DNA from: Craspedostauros australis
Taxonomy: Eukaryota > Bacillariophyta > Bacillariophyceae > Mastogloiales > Achnanthaceae
Length of the DNA stretch: 64,000 nt
Assembly: GCA_026770025.1 (NCBI GenBank)
Contig: JAMXDE010000010.1
Span: 682,001 to 746,000, forward strand
Reading direction: 5' to 3'
Made by a program: the position numbers and the translations under genes. Shown in pieces: positions 50,312 through 60,362 of this stretch. The notes under the pieces are model-generated. The model was not told where the DNA came from, made no database searches, and saw only the letters and a list, made by a program, of their open reading frames with translations. How positions within the stretch are numbered: position 1 is the first letter of the stretch; each line of letters begins with the position of its first letter.

Positions 50312-50547
50312 TCACTGCACATCTACACAATCTACCGCTTACCTTCACATATGAAACTTTCGAGACCTTGCCGTCCTGGAGTAGCCTCTTGTTTTGCAAT
50401 GCTCGAATCGTCATGTTGTCAGTTGCATGTAGGAACCATTGTCAACGAATGGAGGGGTACCAAGAATGCTGAAGCCAAAGAATTGACTCCCTATGGATAT
50501 CACTACCAGCATGTCTTGAGTCAGTTTTCGCACGTACTACAGCACAT

Positions 50548-53052
50548 CTACTTCTTCTCGCGGCCGAAGACCTTACGGGCAAGCTTGCGCATCTTGCTCT
50601 TCTTCTTTGCACCGAAGTGTTCCTCAAGAATACCGACGAGGGTTGGGATCAAATCCTCCTCATCAAGCGGGATGCCGGAGGCGACTGGTTCCATCGCCAA
50701 GTGCGCGTCTTCTCCGATGCGACCACCGACGAAGATCTTGCATCCTGGGACGGCCATCTTCTTTCCATCGATCTCCTTTCTGGCAGGACCACCCATGATA
50801 CCAATGTCAGCGACCTGGACCTGTCCGCAGCTGTTTGGGCTGTATTTGCCATTGTTGTTAATGTTGTTGTCGTCGTCGTTGTTGCAATGTCGAAGAGCCA
50901 AAGTGTTTTGTACGATCAGGTGATGATGAGCGTGAGTGAACAAGTTGGCGAAGCAAGGAGATCACCACCGACGAAAGCAACCAGTGCCAGGCCATCACAG
51001 GGGTGCACCACCACACAACAAGACATTCAGTCTTTCATTATTCATCCATCTATGTGCCACACACAGTGCCCGCAATCACTTACCATCCAGTCCAATGGAT
51101 GCGGATAGGACGATCCACCGTCACGAGATCCTCGAGCTTCTTGGAAAGGGCCTCAGCATTCCCCTTGGTCTCGATCAATGCAAGTCCACAGAACTGGGCT
51201 CCCGTACAAGACACGACGTTGCCCTCAATGAAACCTGGCGATGCAGACATGCGGGATCCCTTGCCAAGCACGGGCTCCGCAAGCATCTCCTTGACCTTGC
51301 CCTCATCGACGTTGGGGAAGATCAGATTCTGCTCGACAGTCATGCGGATCTCTCCGGCAGAGTACTTGTCTGCGAGGTCGGCCAGATCACGGCATTCGGT
51401 CTGGCTCAGACGGCCTGCTGGGACGTGGACGCCGACACGGACCTTGCCCTTCTGTTTCTGTGGGTGCACGCCCAACAACTCACGTCGCTCGAACACGTCC
51501 GTCTCGCGGGGTTGCTGATCCTCGACCTTCACTCCGCGGCCGTAGCTCTCGACCTCCTTTATGACGGCTGCCTTGAACTCCTCCACTCCGTACTTCTCAA
51601 CCAAAAACATCAATCTGGCCGCCTGACGGTTCTTGCGCTCACTCTCGTCACGGAAGATGCGCAGGATGGCCTCGCAGAAGGTCACCACGGACTCGCGATC
51701 GGCCGGGATCCACATGCCGGAGTCGACGGACTCGGCGACGCGCTTGATGGACATGAATCCACCGAGCACGATGTTGAAGCCCATCTCTCCTGTCTCGGCA
51801 TGCGCGCATGGCTGCATGCCGACGTCGTTGATGTGTGTGTGCGCAAAGTCATCACGGGATCCGCTGATGGCGATGTTGAACTTGCGCGGGAGGTTGGCCC
51901 ACTGTGGGTTGCCTCGTGTTTCGGTCACTGGATCCATGCTGATGAGGTCATTGACTGCGTTGCAAAGAACGCGAGTGTCGACCAACTCCTGGTCATCGAT
52001 GCCTGCCAATGGACTTCCCACCATGTTGCGCACGCTGTCCAATGCAGATTGGATGGACGTCTGGTTGCGCGCGTGGAGCCCATCGAGAATGTCACCGGCA
52101 TCCTCGATCTTGACGCCACGCAGCTGGATGTTGGCACGCGTTGTGATGTCGACGACACCGTACTCCTCTCCGTACTTCTCCACGCAGTCAGCGTAGAATC
52201 GCATTTGGTCGGCATTGACGATGCCGTTTGGCACCTTGAGGCGCATCATGAATTGTCCTGGTGTGCGCTTGTTCCGGTGGAGCATTCCAACATATTTCAG
52301 GCGCTGTGGTTGTTGCGATGATGTGATGGCGTGATTGCGTGATGGTGTCCGAATACGTACGAGTATGTGCCAATTTCAAGTGCGCGAGATATCGAAATCG
52401 ATGGGACACCAAGGAACAGTCGCACAACCAGAGAGAGGGGGGACACAAAGACAGTATGGAAAGCACAAAAGCGGCAGATGATGAGTTCGCATGTCGTAGG
52501 TGCCATGTTGATACGGCACATGTCACAGCATGGTGGCAACCATCGATGCTCCTCTCTTGACACTCTGCTGCGATCCTCAGCACCAATTCTCAATTCTGCC
52601 ACATCCAATTTCTCTCAAACCAAACCATAACAGCTTGAATGATGAGATGAAGAAAGGTGATGCCGTCCAATGCGAGGCACAACGAGGATGGGAAAATGCT
52701 CCCAAGATGCGAAAGATCTTACAGTGTCCAAGTCAGCCTTCTCCACTTCCTCCCATGTCATCTCTCCCTCGCGGATCTTGCGTGCGTACTCGTACACATC
52801 GACCCATGCGGAGGTTGGGTCTTTGGCGAGTTTGGCCTTCTCGGTTGGGTTGCCCTTCTTCGCTCTCTCGACTGTCTCTTCAGGAAGGAAGGATGTTCCC
52901 GTCGGCTTTCCGGTTCTTGCGGTGACAGCGTCTTCGACGGCTGCAGATCGGATGCCCGTTCCGAATGGCTGTGCGGCCTTCTGTGGCACGAAGGCGTTGA
53001 TGCTGGAAGCGCAAAGGAGCGCAACGGCAGTTGCTGTGATGGTGAACTTCAT
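50548..53052 (-). CDS. NiR: Plastid ferredoxin-nitrite reductase
   Basis: Three exons (53052-52723, 52303-51084, 50839-50548) join to 613 residues. The introns of 419 and 244 bp have GTAAGA and GTAAGT donors. The start MKFTITATAVALLCASSINA|FVPQ is a signal peptide with the plastid A|F motif. The first join gives LDT-RLKYVGMLHR, and the second restores HWTGC-PNSCGQVQVADIG. Nitrite/sulfite reductase repeats are seen (RTPGQFMMRLKVPNG, TTRANIQLRG, KVRVGVHVPAGRL). The four cysteines that bind the 4Fe-4S cluster and siroheme are in SCTGAQFC and CPNSCG. The overall sequence fits nitrite rather than sulfite reductase. The enzyme reduces nitrite to ammonium in the plastid stroma with electrons from ferredoxin. 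The C-terminus is Lys/Arg-rich (KKKSKMRKLARKVFGREKK). Confidence 0.95.
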
Positions 53053-53290
53053 AGTCGTAGGTGGATTTGTCGACGATTTCTTCTGGCCCTTTCTTTCACT
53101 TCAGATGTCGTCCTCGGATGCAATGGATCACCAATTACACTCTGCTTCAATTGTGGATGCTGTATGCTGCTCTCTCTGGAGCTGATGTGTGCGATGATGT
53201 TCTTCGCTCTTGCAGGTGCCACATTCGCACAGAGCTCCACCAAAAGGCTCTCGTCGATTGGTGCGAAAAGCCGCGAAACGTTGATGTCAC

Positions 53291-53324
<34 letters not shown>

Positions 53325-53912
53325 GCGGGAAGGATCGTTCGTCACACAAGAGAAGACAAACATCATAAAAGAAGAACGGCTCATTTTTGCGTGAGGTGCG
53401 GTTGCTGACGGAGTTTTGTTCCATCTCGTTTTCAGTGCGACACGAGTCACCTGCCTCAATTATGGATGAGACATCCACGTGGGTAGCATGTCCCATTCCG
53501 TTTTCGTGCGTGTTGGTCGAACTTCCAGCAGAGGTACTTGGACAGCCGCGAGAATCAAAACGGACTGATTCGGAAGACACTTATTCTTGTTGGTATCTGA
53601 TTGGCACAGATACCACCGATCTTGTATTGATAGTATTCTTTCACACCGAGGAGAGCACCAACGTCCAGAGGTTCCATAGGTCTCTATTTTAGGTGTAGTA
53701 ATTACATTTTCGTTTTCTCCAGAATCCCACAACCTTACTCAGAGGAGAGGATCTGTCCTTGTCTGTTGGATTGTGCAGGCAGCCGATGCATGCCGTCTTC
53801 AATCAATACGTTTCGGTGTTTGAAGGTGGCAACCTGGAAGAATGCAGCATCGACCTGCAAAGCACACCTCCATGCCCCGCTACTTCCCGGTTCCCTCTCT
53901 CTCTCTCTCTCT
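53053..53912. other. Promoter region of nitrite reductase
   Basis: It lies between the NSF stop and the nitrite reductase start, both on the minus strand. A (GTT)n microsatellite is at 53291-53325 and a (TC)n run at about 53896-53914. No gene is visible. Any nitrogen-responsive elements would be expected here, but I cannot identify one. Confidence 0.55.
53291..53325. repeat. (GTT)n microsatellite
   Basis: About 11 to 12 perfect GTT triplets lie roughly 240-270 bp upstream of the nitrite reductase start. Confidence 0.9.
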
Positions 53913-56153
53913 CTAGTACCCAACCGTATGGAGGCACTCCATGAAGATGTTGACGTCGACAGCATCGCCGGATGAGCTTTGCTTGGCCATCTCCGCGATC
54001 ATGAGGAGCTTCTTGATGCCGATTGGCTTGTTCTGGATGGCCTTGGCAATGCTGATGGCGTCGTTCTTTTGCATTCCTGCCGCGACCCGCAGGACCTCGC
54101 AAACCTCCTTCGGTTCCTCGATCAACGGCATCGATTGGGCCACGCCGAATGCCTGTGTCAATCCGAGATCTTCGAGGAGATGCGGGCAGGATGTGGTGCC
54201 GATGACCATCAACTTGCGTCCCTCATCCGGCGGGACCTTCTTCAGTAGCACCAGCAGGGTTTGGAGGACGGTGTTGGAGAAGCGCGGTCCGATGGGCACG
54301 TAGTCGATGATGCGCTCGATGTCGTCGATGAAGATCAACGAAAGGGGACTCTTGTACGAATCCATGAACGAGCGGTGGATGATCTGGCACTTCGATGATT
54401 CGGAATGGCCGATCATCTCATCGGCAGAAATCATTCGCACGAATGGGAAGCCAGAGTCGACCGCGACCTTGGCAGCGAGCGCGGTTTTGCCGGACGAGGA
54501 CTCGCCCTGGAGCAGGACGCTCATGAGCGGCGTGCGGTCGCTGATGCGAACCTGCTCCACCAAGCGCGTCAGGGTCGCCATCATGTTCGAGAAGTTCTGT
54601 CCGAATGGAACGATGCCGTTTCTGTACAGCGCCTTGAGCTCCGTGGATTTGGCACCAAACTTGGGCTCGACGTCTTGCAGCGCACGTTGGAAGTCAGCAT
54701 ACTGCAAGATCAGCTGCTTGGGATCGGGCGCCTTGCCGAGATCCTTGACGTCGATGCAACGTGTGAGCGCGTATGACGATGCTGCCTTGACAAGACCTTC
54801 GATTTCGGCACCGGAAAAGTTCTTGGTCTTCTCGGCGACATGGGGCAGCTTCTCCAAGGCTTCTGGCGTGATGCGCTTCGCATTTCTCATGTTCTTGGTG
54901 TGGATGTTGAGAATTTGCAGGCGGCCCTTCTTGTCGGGCAGTCCGATCTCGACGTGGACCTCCAGACGTCCCGGACGCAGGAGGGCGTCGTCGATCATGT
55001 CCTTACGATTCGTCATTCCGATGAGGAGGATGTTGTTGAGAGAATCCACACCATCGATCTTGGAGAGCAGCTGGTTGACGACGGAGTCAGAGACGCCCGT
55101 TCCATCCCGGACGCTACCACGCTGCTTGCAGATGGCGTCCATCTCGTCCATGATGACGATGTGGAGCATGCTGTTGTCACCGGCCTCCATCTGCTCCTTC
55201 TCGGCATCCGCGAAGAGCTCGCGGATCTTTTCTTCCGATGCTCCGACGAACTTGCTGAGGATCTCGGGACCGTTGACGATCTTCGGTTCTCTGGCGTTGA
55301 GCGCCTTTCCGATCTGACGGGCGATGAGCGTCTTTCCGCATCCCGGTGGTCCGAACAGCAGCATACCGCGGACGTGGTTGATGCCCATCTGCTTGATGAT
55401 GTGCGACGGCCAGATGCGGGATCCGAATGCCCGTCGGAAGATCTTATTGAACTCGGCATCCAAACCACCGATTCCCAGTTTTTCAAAGTCGAAGTCCGAT
55501 ACGAAGAGGTTGGAGGGGGAGCCGCCGGCGCCTTCGGCGAGGTTGTCCCCGATGAGGGTGATCCCAGTCGTGCCTTCGGCGCGCGAGAAGCTGACGATGG
55601 TGGGGGACAGGAGCTGGCCGAGCTTGGCGGACTTGGTCTCGCCGTCTCCCTTCAGGTTGGCCACTCCGCACTCCTTGACGGTGAGCTCGTACTTGGATCC
55701 TTCAAAGTCGATGGCCATGTTGCGCCCTGGAGTCATGACGTGCTCCTCGAGAAGGAGAAGGACGGTTTCTGCCAGACGGGTCGTGTCGATTTCTTTGGGT
55801 CTTGCCTTGGGATCCGCCTTCTTCTTGGAGAGAGTGCCGACGGTGAGCTCGAGCTCTGCCAGGGCCATGCTGGACTTCGGCACGAAGGGTGCGATGGAGA
55901 CCTGTGCGCTCAAAGCAAGCTTCAGGTACTTGCGCTGCAGACCGTTCAGCGCCACCTGATCGCGTGGCACATCCTTGTGGGCGTCCACGGCGAAGGGATG
56001 CTTGTCGGCAATGGTGACCAGAAGTGTCCTACCGACAGGGATGTTGTTGCTGTCATAGTACGACTTGATCTCCTGCAACGCTCCTGGGTTGATGTAGATC
56101 TTGTTCGTCAATGCCAGACGGTTGCTTGGCAGACTGCCGACGAGGAGCTTCAT
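53913..56153 (-). CDS. NSF: N-ethylmaleimide-sensitive factor (NSF/Sec18)
   Basis: This single exon encodes 746 residues, the usual NSF length, from the ATG at 56153. The open frame extends 30 codons upstream without an ATG. Residues 1-190 are the N domain that binds SNAP-SNARE complexes. D1 has Walker A GPPGCGKTLIARQIG, Walker B IVIMDEMDAICKQRG and the arginine-finger region DDALLRPGRLEVHVEI. D2 has GESSSGKTALAAKVA and IFIDDIERIIDYVPIGPRFSN. NSF uses ATP to pull apart SNARE complexes after vesicle fusion. D1 Walker B reads DEMD instead of the usual DEID; the catalytic DE pair is kept. The C-terminus ends FMECLHTVGY. Confidence 0.97.
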   Translation of the reverse strand: MKLLVGSLPSNRLALTNKIYINPGALQEIKSYYDSNNIPVGRTLLVTIADKHPFAVDAHKDVPRDQVALNGLQRKYLKLALSAQVSIAPFVPKSSMALAELELTVGTLSKKKADPKARPKEIDTTRLAETVLLLLEEHVMTPGRNMAIDFEGSKYELTVKECGVANLKGDGETKSAKLGQLLSPTIVSFSRAEGTTGITLIGDNLAEGAGGSPSNLFVSDFDFEKLGIGGLDAEFNKIFRRAFGSRIWPSHIIKQMGINHVRGMLLFGPPGCGKTLIARQIGKALNAREPKIVNGPEILSKFVGASEEKIRELFADAEKEQMEAGDNSMLHIVIMDEMDAICKQRGSVRDGTGVSDSVVNQLLSKIDGVDSLNNILLIGMTNRKDMIDDALLRPGRLEVHVEIGLPDKKGRLQILNIHTKNMRNAKRITPEALEKLPHVAEKTKNFSGAEIEGLVKAASSYALTRCIDVKDLGKAPDPKQLILQYADFQRALQDVEPKFGAKSTELKALYRNGIVPFGQNFSNMMATLTRLVEQVRISDRTPLMSVLLQGESSSGKTALAAKVAVDSGFPFVRMISADEMIGHSESSKCQIIHRSFMDSYKSPLSLIFIDDIERIIDYVPIGPRFSNTVLQTLLVLLKKVPPDEGRKLMVIGTTSCPHLLEDLGLTQAFGVAQSMPLIEEPKEVCEVLRVAAGMQKNDAISIAKAIQNKPIGIKKLLMIAEMAKQSSSGDAVDVNIFMECLHTVGY

Positions 56154-56969
56154 CCTTGGGCGCGTGCTTGTGCTTGTTCTTTTCTTGAACTTCGAGTGGT
56201 GTCCTTGGTTCGTGACGGGTTTCAGCGGTGTGCTGTGCTGCAATCAACGACGATGATGCAGATGAAGATGGAATTGCAAACGTGGTGGCGTTGCTCCTGC
56301 TGTTGCTTTTATGAGGATTTGCAAAAGGTAAGTGTTGGTCGCTTCGTTCCTTCCTTCCTTCTTTCCTTCAGTCTCTCTTCGCCTGTCGCAACGGCGGCTG
56401 CTCAACTCAACTCAACCCAACTGCCGGGCACGTCTTGTCTCAAAGTGCCGCAAAGTCTTGTTACTACTATACGGAGATAAATGAAAGTGCAAGCAGATCT
56501 GGAGGAAGTACGTTTGTGTGCGACCAAGATGTTCTGCTTTGCTGATGTGGTGCCGTTTGTGAATGTTCTCGGTCAGAGAGATGGTCGCATGCATGCGATC
56601 TTGGATGTGGTGTTTTGTGGGATGAGGAATGTGCCATGTTGGACATCGTCATCAGGAGTCACGACGTCTTTGTTTCGCAACGGGCGAGAAAGCGCTGTTC
56701 GTGTCGTGTTGTGTCATGTTGCGTTTTGTGCCATGGTCGGTCGCTGAGCGCAACAGCGAAGATCGAAGAAGCGAAAAGAAGCTGCTCTGGTCTTGCCCGA
56801 CATCGACGAGTATCTTTCATCACGACTTGGTCAGTCACGAACATCAACTAGTTTCGCCCACGCAGTTTCTTGACCCCTACCACACGAGACTCGTTCTCTG
56901 CTTGGCTCTACCCTGCTTTCGTTGCTCTCTCCTTCCGTTTGCTCGGGTGCATTCACTCCTCAGCATACC

Positions 56970-57000
<31 letters not shown>

Positions 57001-57051
57001 GTGAGATTGATTGCACAAAGTTGTTCCATAAAGTATAACAAAATAGAGCTG
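56154..57051. other. Intergenic region upstream of NSF
   Basis: It separates the NSF start from the 3' end of the histidine phosphatase, both on the minus strand. A long (TC)n tract is at 56971-56998. A donor-like sequence on the opposite strand (aaagGTAAGT near 56335) has no exon I can attach to it. No supported gene. Confidence 0.5.
56971..56998. repeat. (TC)n microsatellite
   Basis: Fourteen perfect TC dinucleotides lie in the 3' flank of the histidine phosphatase gene. Confidence 0.92.
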
Positions 57052-57924
57052 TTAGTTTGCCCCGTCCGCGCTCTGAGCAAGGCCGACTTCAGGCTTGAAG
57101 CTTTGGAAGTGCACTGTCTGGTTGTCATCGGCTCCGTTGTAATCGATGCATGTGACGCTGGCTGTGCCGACTGGCAACTGGGACATCTCCTCGGTGGGGA
57201 TGCCCATGGCGTTGCTGAGCATGCATCTCGTCACTTGAAGATGAGACACGATGGCTGCGGCCTGTCCATCGGGGAGACGTGCCAGCACCTCGTCGCGGGC
57301 GGCAATGACCCTGCTCTTCAGTTGGGGGTACGACTCCCCACCTTCCGGCGTCACGCTCTCGTCGCAGGAATCGAATCTGGCCAGGTTGTCAGGGCCGATC
57401 TCCCCCTTCGTCTTGCCACACCACGCGCCGCGGTCCAGCTCCTTGAATCCATCGAGGACGAAGAGGTCATCCTGCAGCAACGCGGAATCGCCTCCTTGGA
57501 TCTCAGCGAGCACCTGCTCGGCACCGTACACGGCTCGCGAAAGCGGGCTGCACGCCACCAACGCCAACGACGGGCATGCGCTGGACAAGTATCCTGCGGC
57601 CGCCTGCGCCTCCTGCTTCCCCAAAGGGCTCAACGAGACATCCATGGCGCCGTAGTAGACGGACTTGCCTTCGCTCGCGCCGGGATTGATCACTTCGCCA
57701 TGGCGGATCAGAAACAGCCGCTTGCTTCCGCCACCCAGCTCCGGCAGGTTTGGGGTTGAGAACAGGCGCGTGCTGGTTCTGGCCGACTGATGGCGGAATG
57801 GCGTAGCATTGGCACCCAGTTGCTTGCCAGCAAACGAATCGACCTGGAATGCCAAGGTTGATGGGATGCTTCGACGGGCCGTCGTCGTGATGAGCATCGC
57901 GCACAGTGTGGAGAATGTCCTCAT
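57052..57924 (-). CDS. Histidine phosphatase (phosphoglycerate mutase-like), organelle-targeted
   Basis: This single exon encodes 290 residues. The catalytic RHG motif is at 74-76 (FLIRHGEV), preceded by a 68-residue extension. Other family features are GAMDVSLSPLGKQEAQAAAGYL, the arginine in ACSPLSRAVYGAEQVL, the acidic FKELDRGAWCGKTKGEI and the second histidine in VSHLQVTRCML. Branch-2 and cofactor-independent members are ruled out by the plain RHG fold. Substrates in this family range from phosphoglycerate to other small phosphates and cannot be read from the sequence. The N-terminus contains a weak hydrophobic stretch and STLA|FQ, so it may be plastid- or mitochondrion-targeted. Confidence 0.88.
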   Translation of the reverse strand: MRTFSTLCAMLITTTARRSIPSTLAFQVDSFAGKQLGANATPFRHQSARTSTRLFSTPNLPELGGGSKRLFLIRHGEVINPGASEGKSVYYGAMDVSLSPLGKQEAQAAAGYLSSACPSLALVACSPLSRAVYGAEQVLAEIQGGDSALLQDDLFVLDGFKELDRGAWCGKTKGEIGPDNLARFDSCDESVTPEGGESYPQLKSRVIAARDEVLARLPDGQAAAIVSHLQVTRCMLSNAMGIPTEEMSQLPVGTASVTCIDYNGADDNQTVHFQSFKPEVGLAQSADGAN

Positions 57925-57984
57925 TGGGTCGTTCTTCCTGTTGTCAGGGCTCCGTAATTCGCTGCTTGCCGTTGCTGTTGCCGT

Positions 57985-58017
<33 letters not shown>

Positions 58018-58553
58018 CCAGTGAAACGCGATCGAAAGGAATGCGGGGACTATGTTGAGTTTGTTGATGGTGTGAATGCCGATGAATCTGTCGATGTCGT
58101 TGGATCAAGGGTGTCGGTGTTTGATTGGCATCATTCGTTGCTTGTTGTTGTTGTTGTTGTTGTTGTTGGTGGTGGTGGTAGTGGATGTGTGCGTCATTCC
58201 TTCTTCTGTTTTTCGGTACGCACAAGGTTGTTCTGATTCGCTGACTATCCAAGACTCGAGCATGTTGAACTTTGTCGATTCATGACGTTGTGTCACGAAT
58301 CGTGGTGCCGATACTCGCAATGTTGCAACGAAGAACGAGAGAAATGCCGATCACAGACAACAGCCTACAACGCAACTTCGACCATGGTGTCCACTCATGG
58401 GAGGCGCACCAGTCCTGCGAGGAGGAGCTCGAATTGTATCTTCACGCTGAGACCCAAAGAATTCACAAGACGCTCTCGATCTTCCCGCTTCTACAGTTCC
58501 ACACAGAATCGCTTGCCATACATACTCTGCACCAATACAAATAATACGTCAGA
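57925..58553. other. Divergent promoter region with simple repeats
   Basis: This region lies between the divergent histidine phosphatase and plastid protein genes. It contains (GCT)n/(GCC)n stretches near 57967-58012 and a (TTG)n-(GTG)n microsatellite at 58142-58180. No gene. Confidence 0.6.
58142..58180. repeat. (TTG)n microsatellite
   Basis: About nine TTG triplets pass into GTG triplets, in the promoter interval of the plastid-targeted protein. Confidence 0.88.
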
Positions 58554-59796
58554 ATGAGATCAGCCTACATCGTTGTTGTTCTTTCGGTTCTGCTGTCGTC
58601 GGCAGCAGCATTTGCTCCCATTACTTCGCCACCCGCTTCGGCTGCCGTCATTCGGACCCGCAATGGTATTAGCATCAGCACCAGCCTCAGTGCAGTCGGT
58701 CCAGAAATCACTGCCGAGATCGAGGCCGCCAGAACCGCGTTCTTCGTCTGGTTCTTTGGCGGATCCGGCGCAGCAGGCGTGGCGCGATCGGCATTCCCAC
58801 GCATGTACAAGCAGGTGACGTACATTCAGAGCCTGGCGGGCGAAGGTCCAACCCTGGGTGGGGACACTCTGGGGCTTTCCCCACTGTGCGGATATCCGGA
58901 GGATCTCTCCGTCAAGGACGTCGAGAAGGTGGTCAACAACCGCCTCAGCATCGAACAGATCGTTCAAAAGTTCCCTGTCGAAGGCAACTTCTTGGCTGCC
59001 AAGGGATACATCACATTCGATGCCTTCGATCAAGCCAACAAGGCTGCCAACCCGTTGGCCATCCGCGCCATCTTTGACACCTTCGCACAATCCACTGACG
59101 TTTGTGATCCAAACGTGGCGCAGGCAAAGATCGATTCGTACAAGGAAGATGTCACGCTGCTCAAATCCTCACTCGTGAAGGCCAAGGCGACAGGATTCGC
59201 TGCCATCGGGGTGCTCCTCTTCTTGTTGGGGCTCGCGGATGTCACGGCTGCAGGTCATGCTGTAAGTTGCATTGGAACTGAACTGAACTGAATTGAATGA
59301 ACTTGCTCTCAACCATGTGCACGATACCGCAAATCTGTGCCGCACCACCAATACACTACGTCATTTGCGGCGACTCGTGGCACAAGCATGTTGCATATCA
59401 GGTATTGCAAGTTGCGAGTCGGATGTTGATTGCTGTTTCGCAGAAACGAAATTGAAGCAGTGATGTTGCGTATGGTATTGCACGAGTACTCCATCAGTAT
59501 TCCATTCAAATCTACTCAGACTCTCTGAATACGCATGCTTCTTGCAGCGAGTGCCCTTATTGAGCCTCCAGCAGCACAGCTGTTGTGTTCGTCACTGTTT
59601 GCATCCACGAGAATCTCATCCACTTGGTTTATTCCTTGTATTACCCTCGCCTTGCTTCGCGTTATTTCTACTTTGGGAAACACAATGAGAACAGTACCAT
59701 GGATGGTTCCCAGAGTGGCCAGGTGCCCAGAACTTTCCTGGTTGCCTCTTCGATGCTGAGACTGGCCCGCTCAAGATTCCAGACTACTGGATCTAA
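58554..59796 (+). CDS. Plastid-targeted protein of unknown function
   Basis: Exon 1 is 58554-59261 and exon 2 is 59695-59796. The 433-bp intron has donor GTAAGT and acceptor GAACAG and lies between codons, giving 269 residues. The start MRSAYIVVVLSVLLSSAAA|FAPITSPP is a textbook plastid bipartite presequence with the AFAP motif. The mature part has a short hydrophobic segment (AAFFVWFFGGSGAAGVARS... region, about 60-78), a soluble middle and a second hydrophobic helix near 218-234 (TGFAAIGVLLFLLGLADV). Exon 2 adds HGWFPEWPGAQNFPGCLF and ends IPDYWI, a Trp/Pro/Cys-rich end that looks conserved rather than random. No family is recognised. The two hydrophobic segments suggest a thylakoid or envelope membrane protein. 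A second acceptor (CTTGCAG near 59547) would give a poor, unconserved-looking tail. Confidence 0.82.
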
Positions 59797-60362
59797 GGCC
59801 CAATCGATGTTTGGTTGCTGACATGTGTGGTGGCATCGGTGTCGTGGGCAGAGCCCTTCCTTACTCACAACTTAGCCATCCACGAGATGATGAAATTGAA
59901 AGAGCACAGCATAGAGCGAATCAGCCCAGCGAAATGCAGAGAGGTGGTCGATGAAGAATCCAAATCGACGAAGTGGCTCAACAGAGCTGCATCCCCTTGT
60001 GGCGCTGTTGCATACTCTATTAGTACGTACCAGCATTCATGTGCGGGCACTTTCGCTGGGATAAAATATAGTCCGTGGATCCTTACAGCCGCGTTGTGTA
60101 CGACTACAAATCTGATACTCTGGAGTATTCGACTAACATTTTCCATGATATTATACTATTTATATGTATTATATATGGATATTTTCAAAATTTTGTGCAA
60201 GCATGTGCTGTTCATCAACACATCTGGTATGGGAGAGGGAAGGCGAGTGTGCGTGGAGTATGAATACTCGCAGCAAAGATGACCGATCACTCTTGGTCAT
60301 GGGACGTCGTCCTCGATCTCTCCTTCTCGTAAGGAATTGAGGCAACCGTGTCACATCCGACT
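59797..60362. other. Convergent intergenic region
   Basis: No gene lies between the plastid protein (+) and the CRT-like transporter (-). An A/T-rich stretch (tattatactatttatatgtattatatatgg) near 60150-60179 is probably 3' UTR. Confidence 0.55.

Noticed and set aside
50936-52321. 461-residue plus-strand open frame
   Set aside because: It is antisense to the nitrite reductase exons and has no family motif.
54840-56480. 546-residue plus-strand open frame
   Set aside because: It is the antisense shadow of the NSF gene, whose domains and length are unambiguous on the minus strand.
56629-57759. 376-residue plus-strand open frame
   Set aside because: It is mostly antisense to the histidine phosphatase and contains phrases translated from the (TC)n tract.
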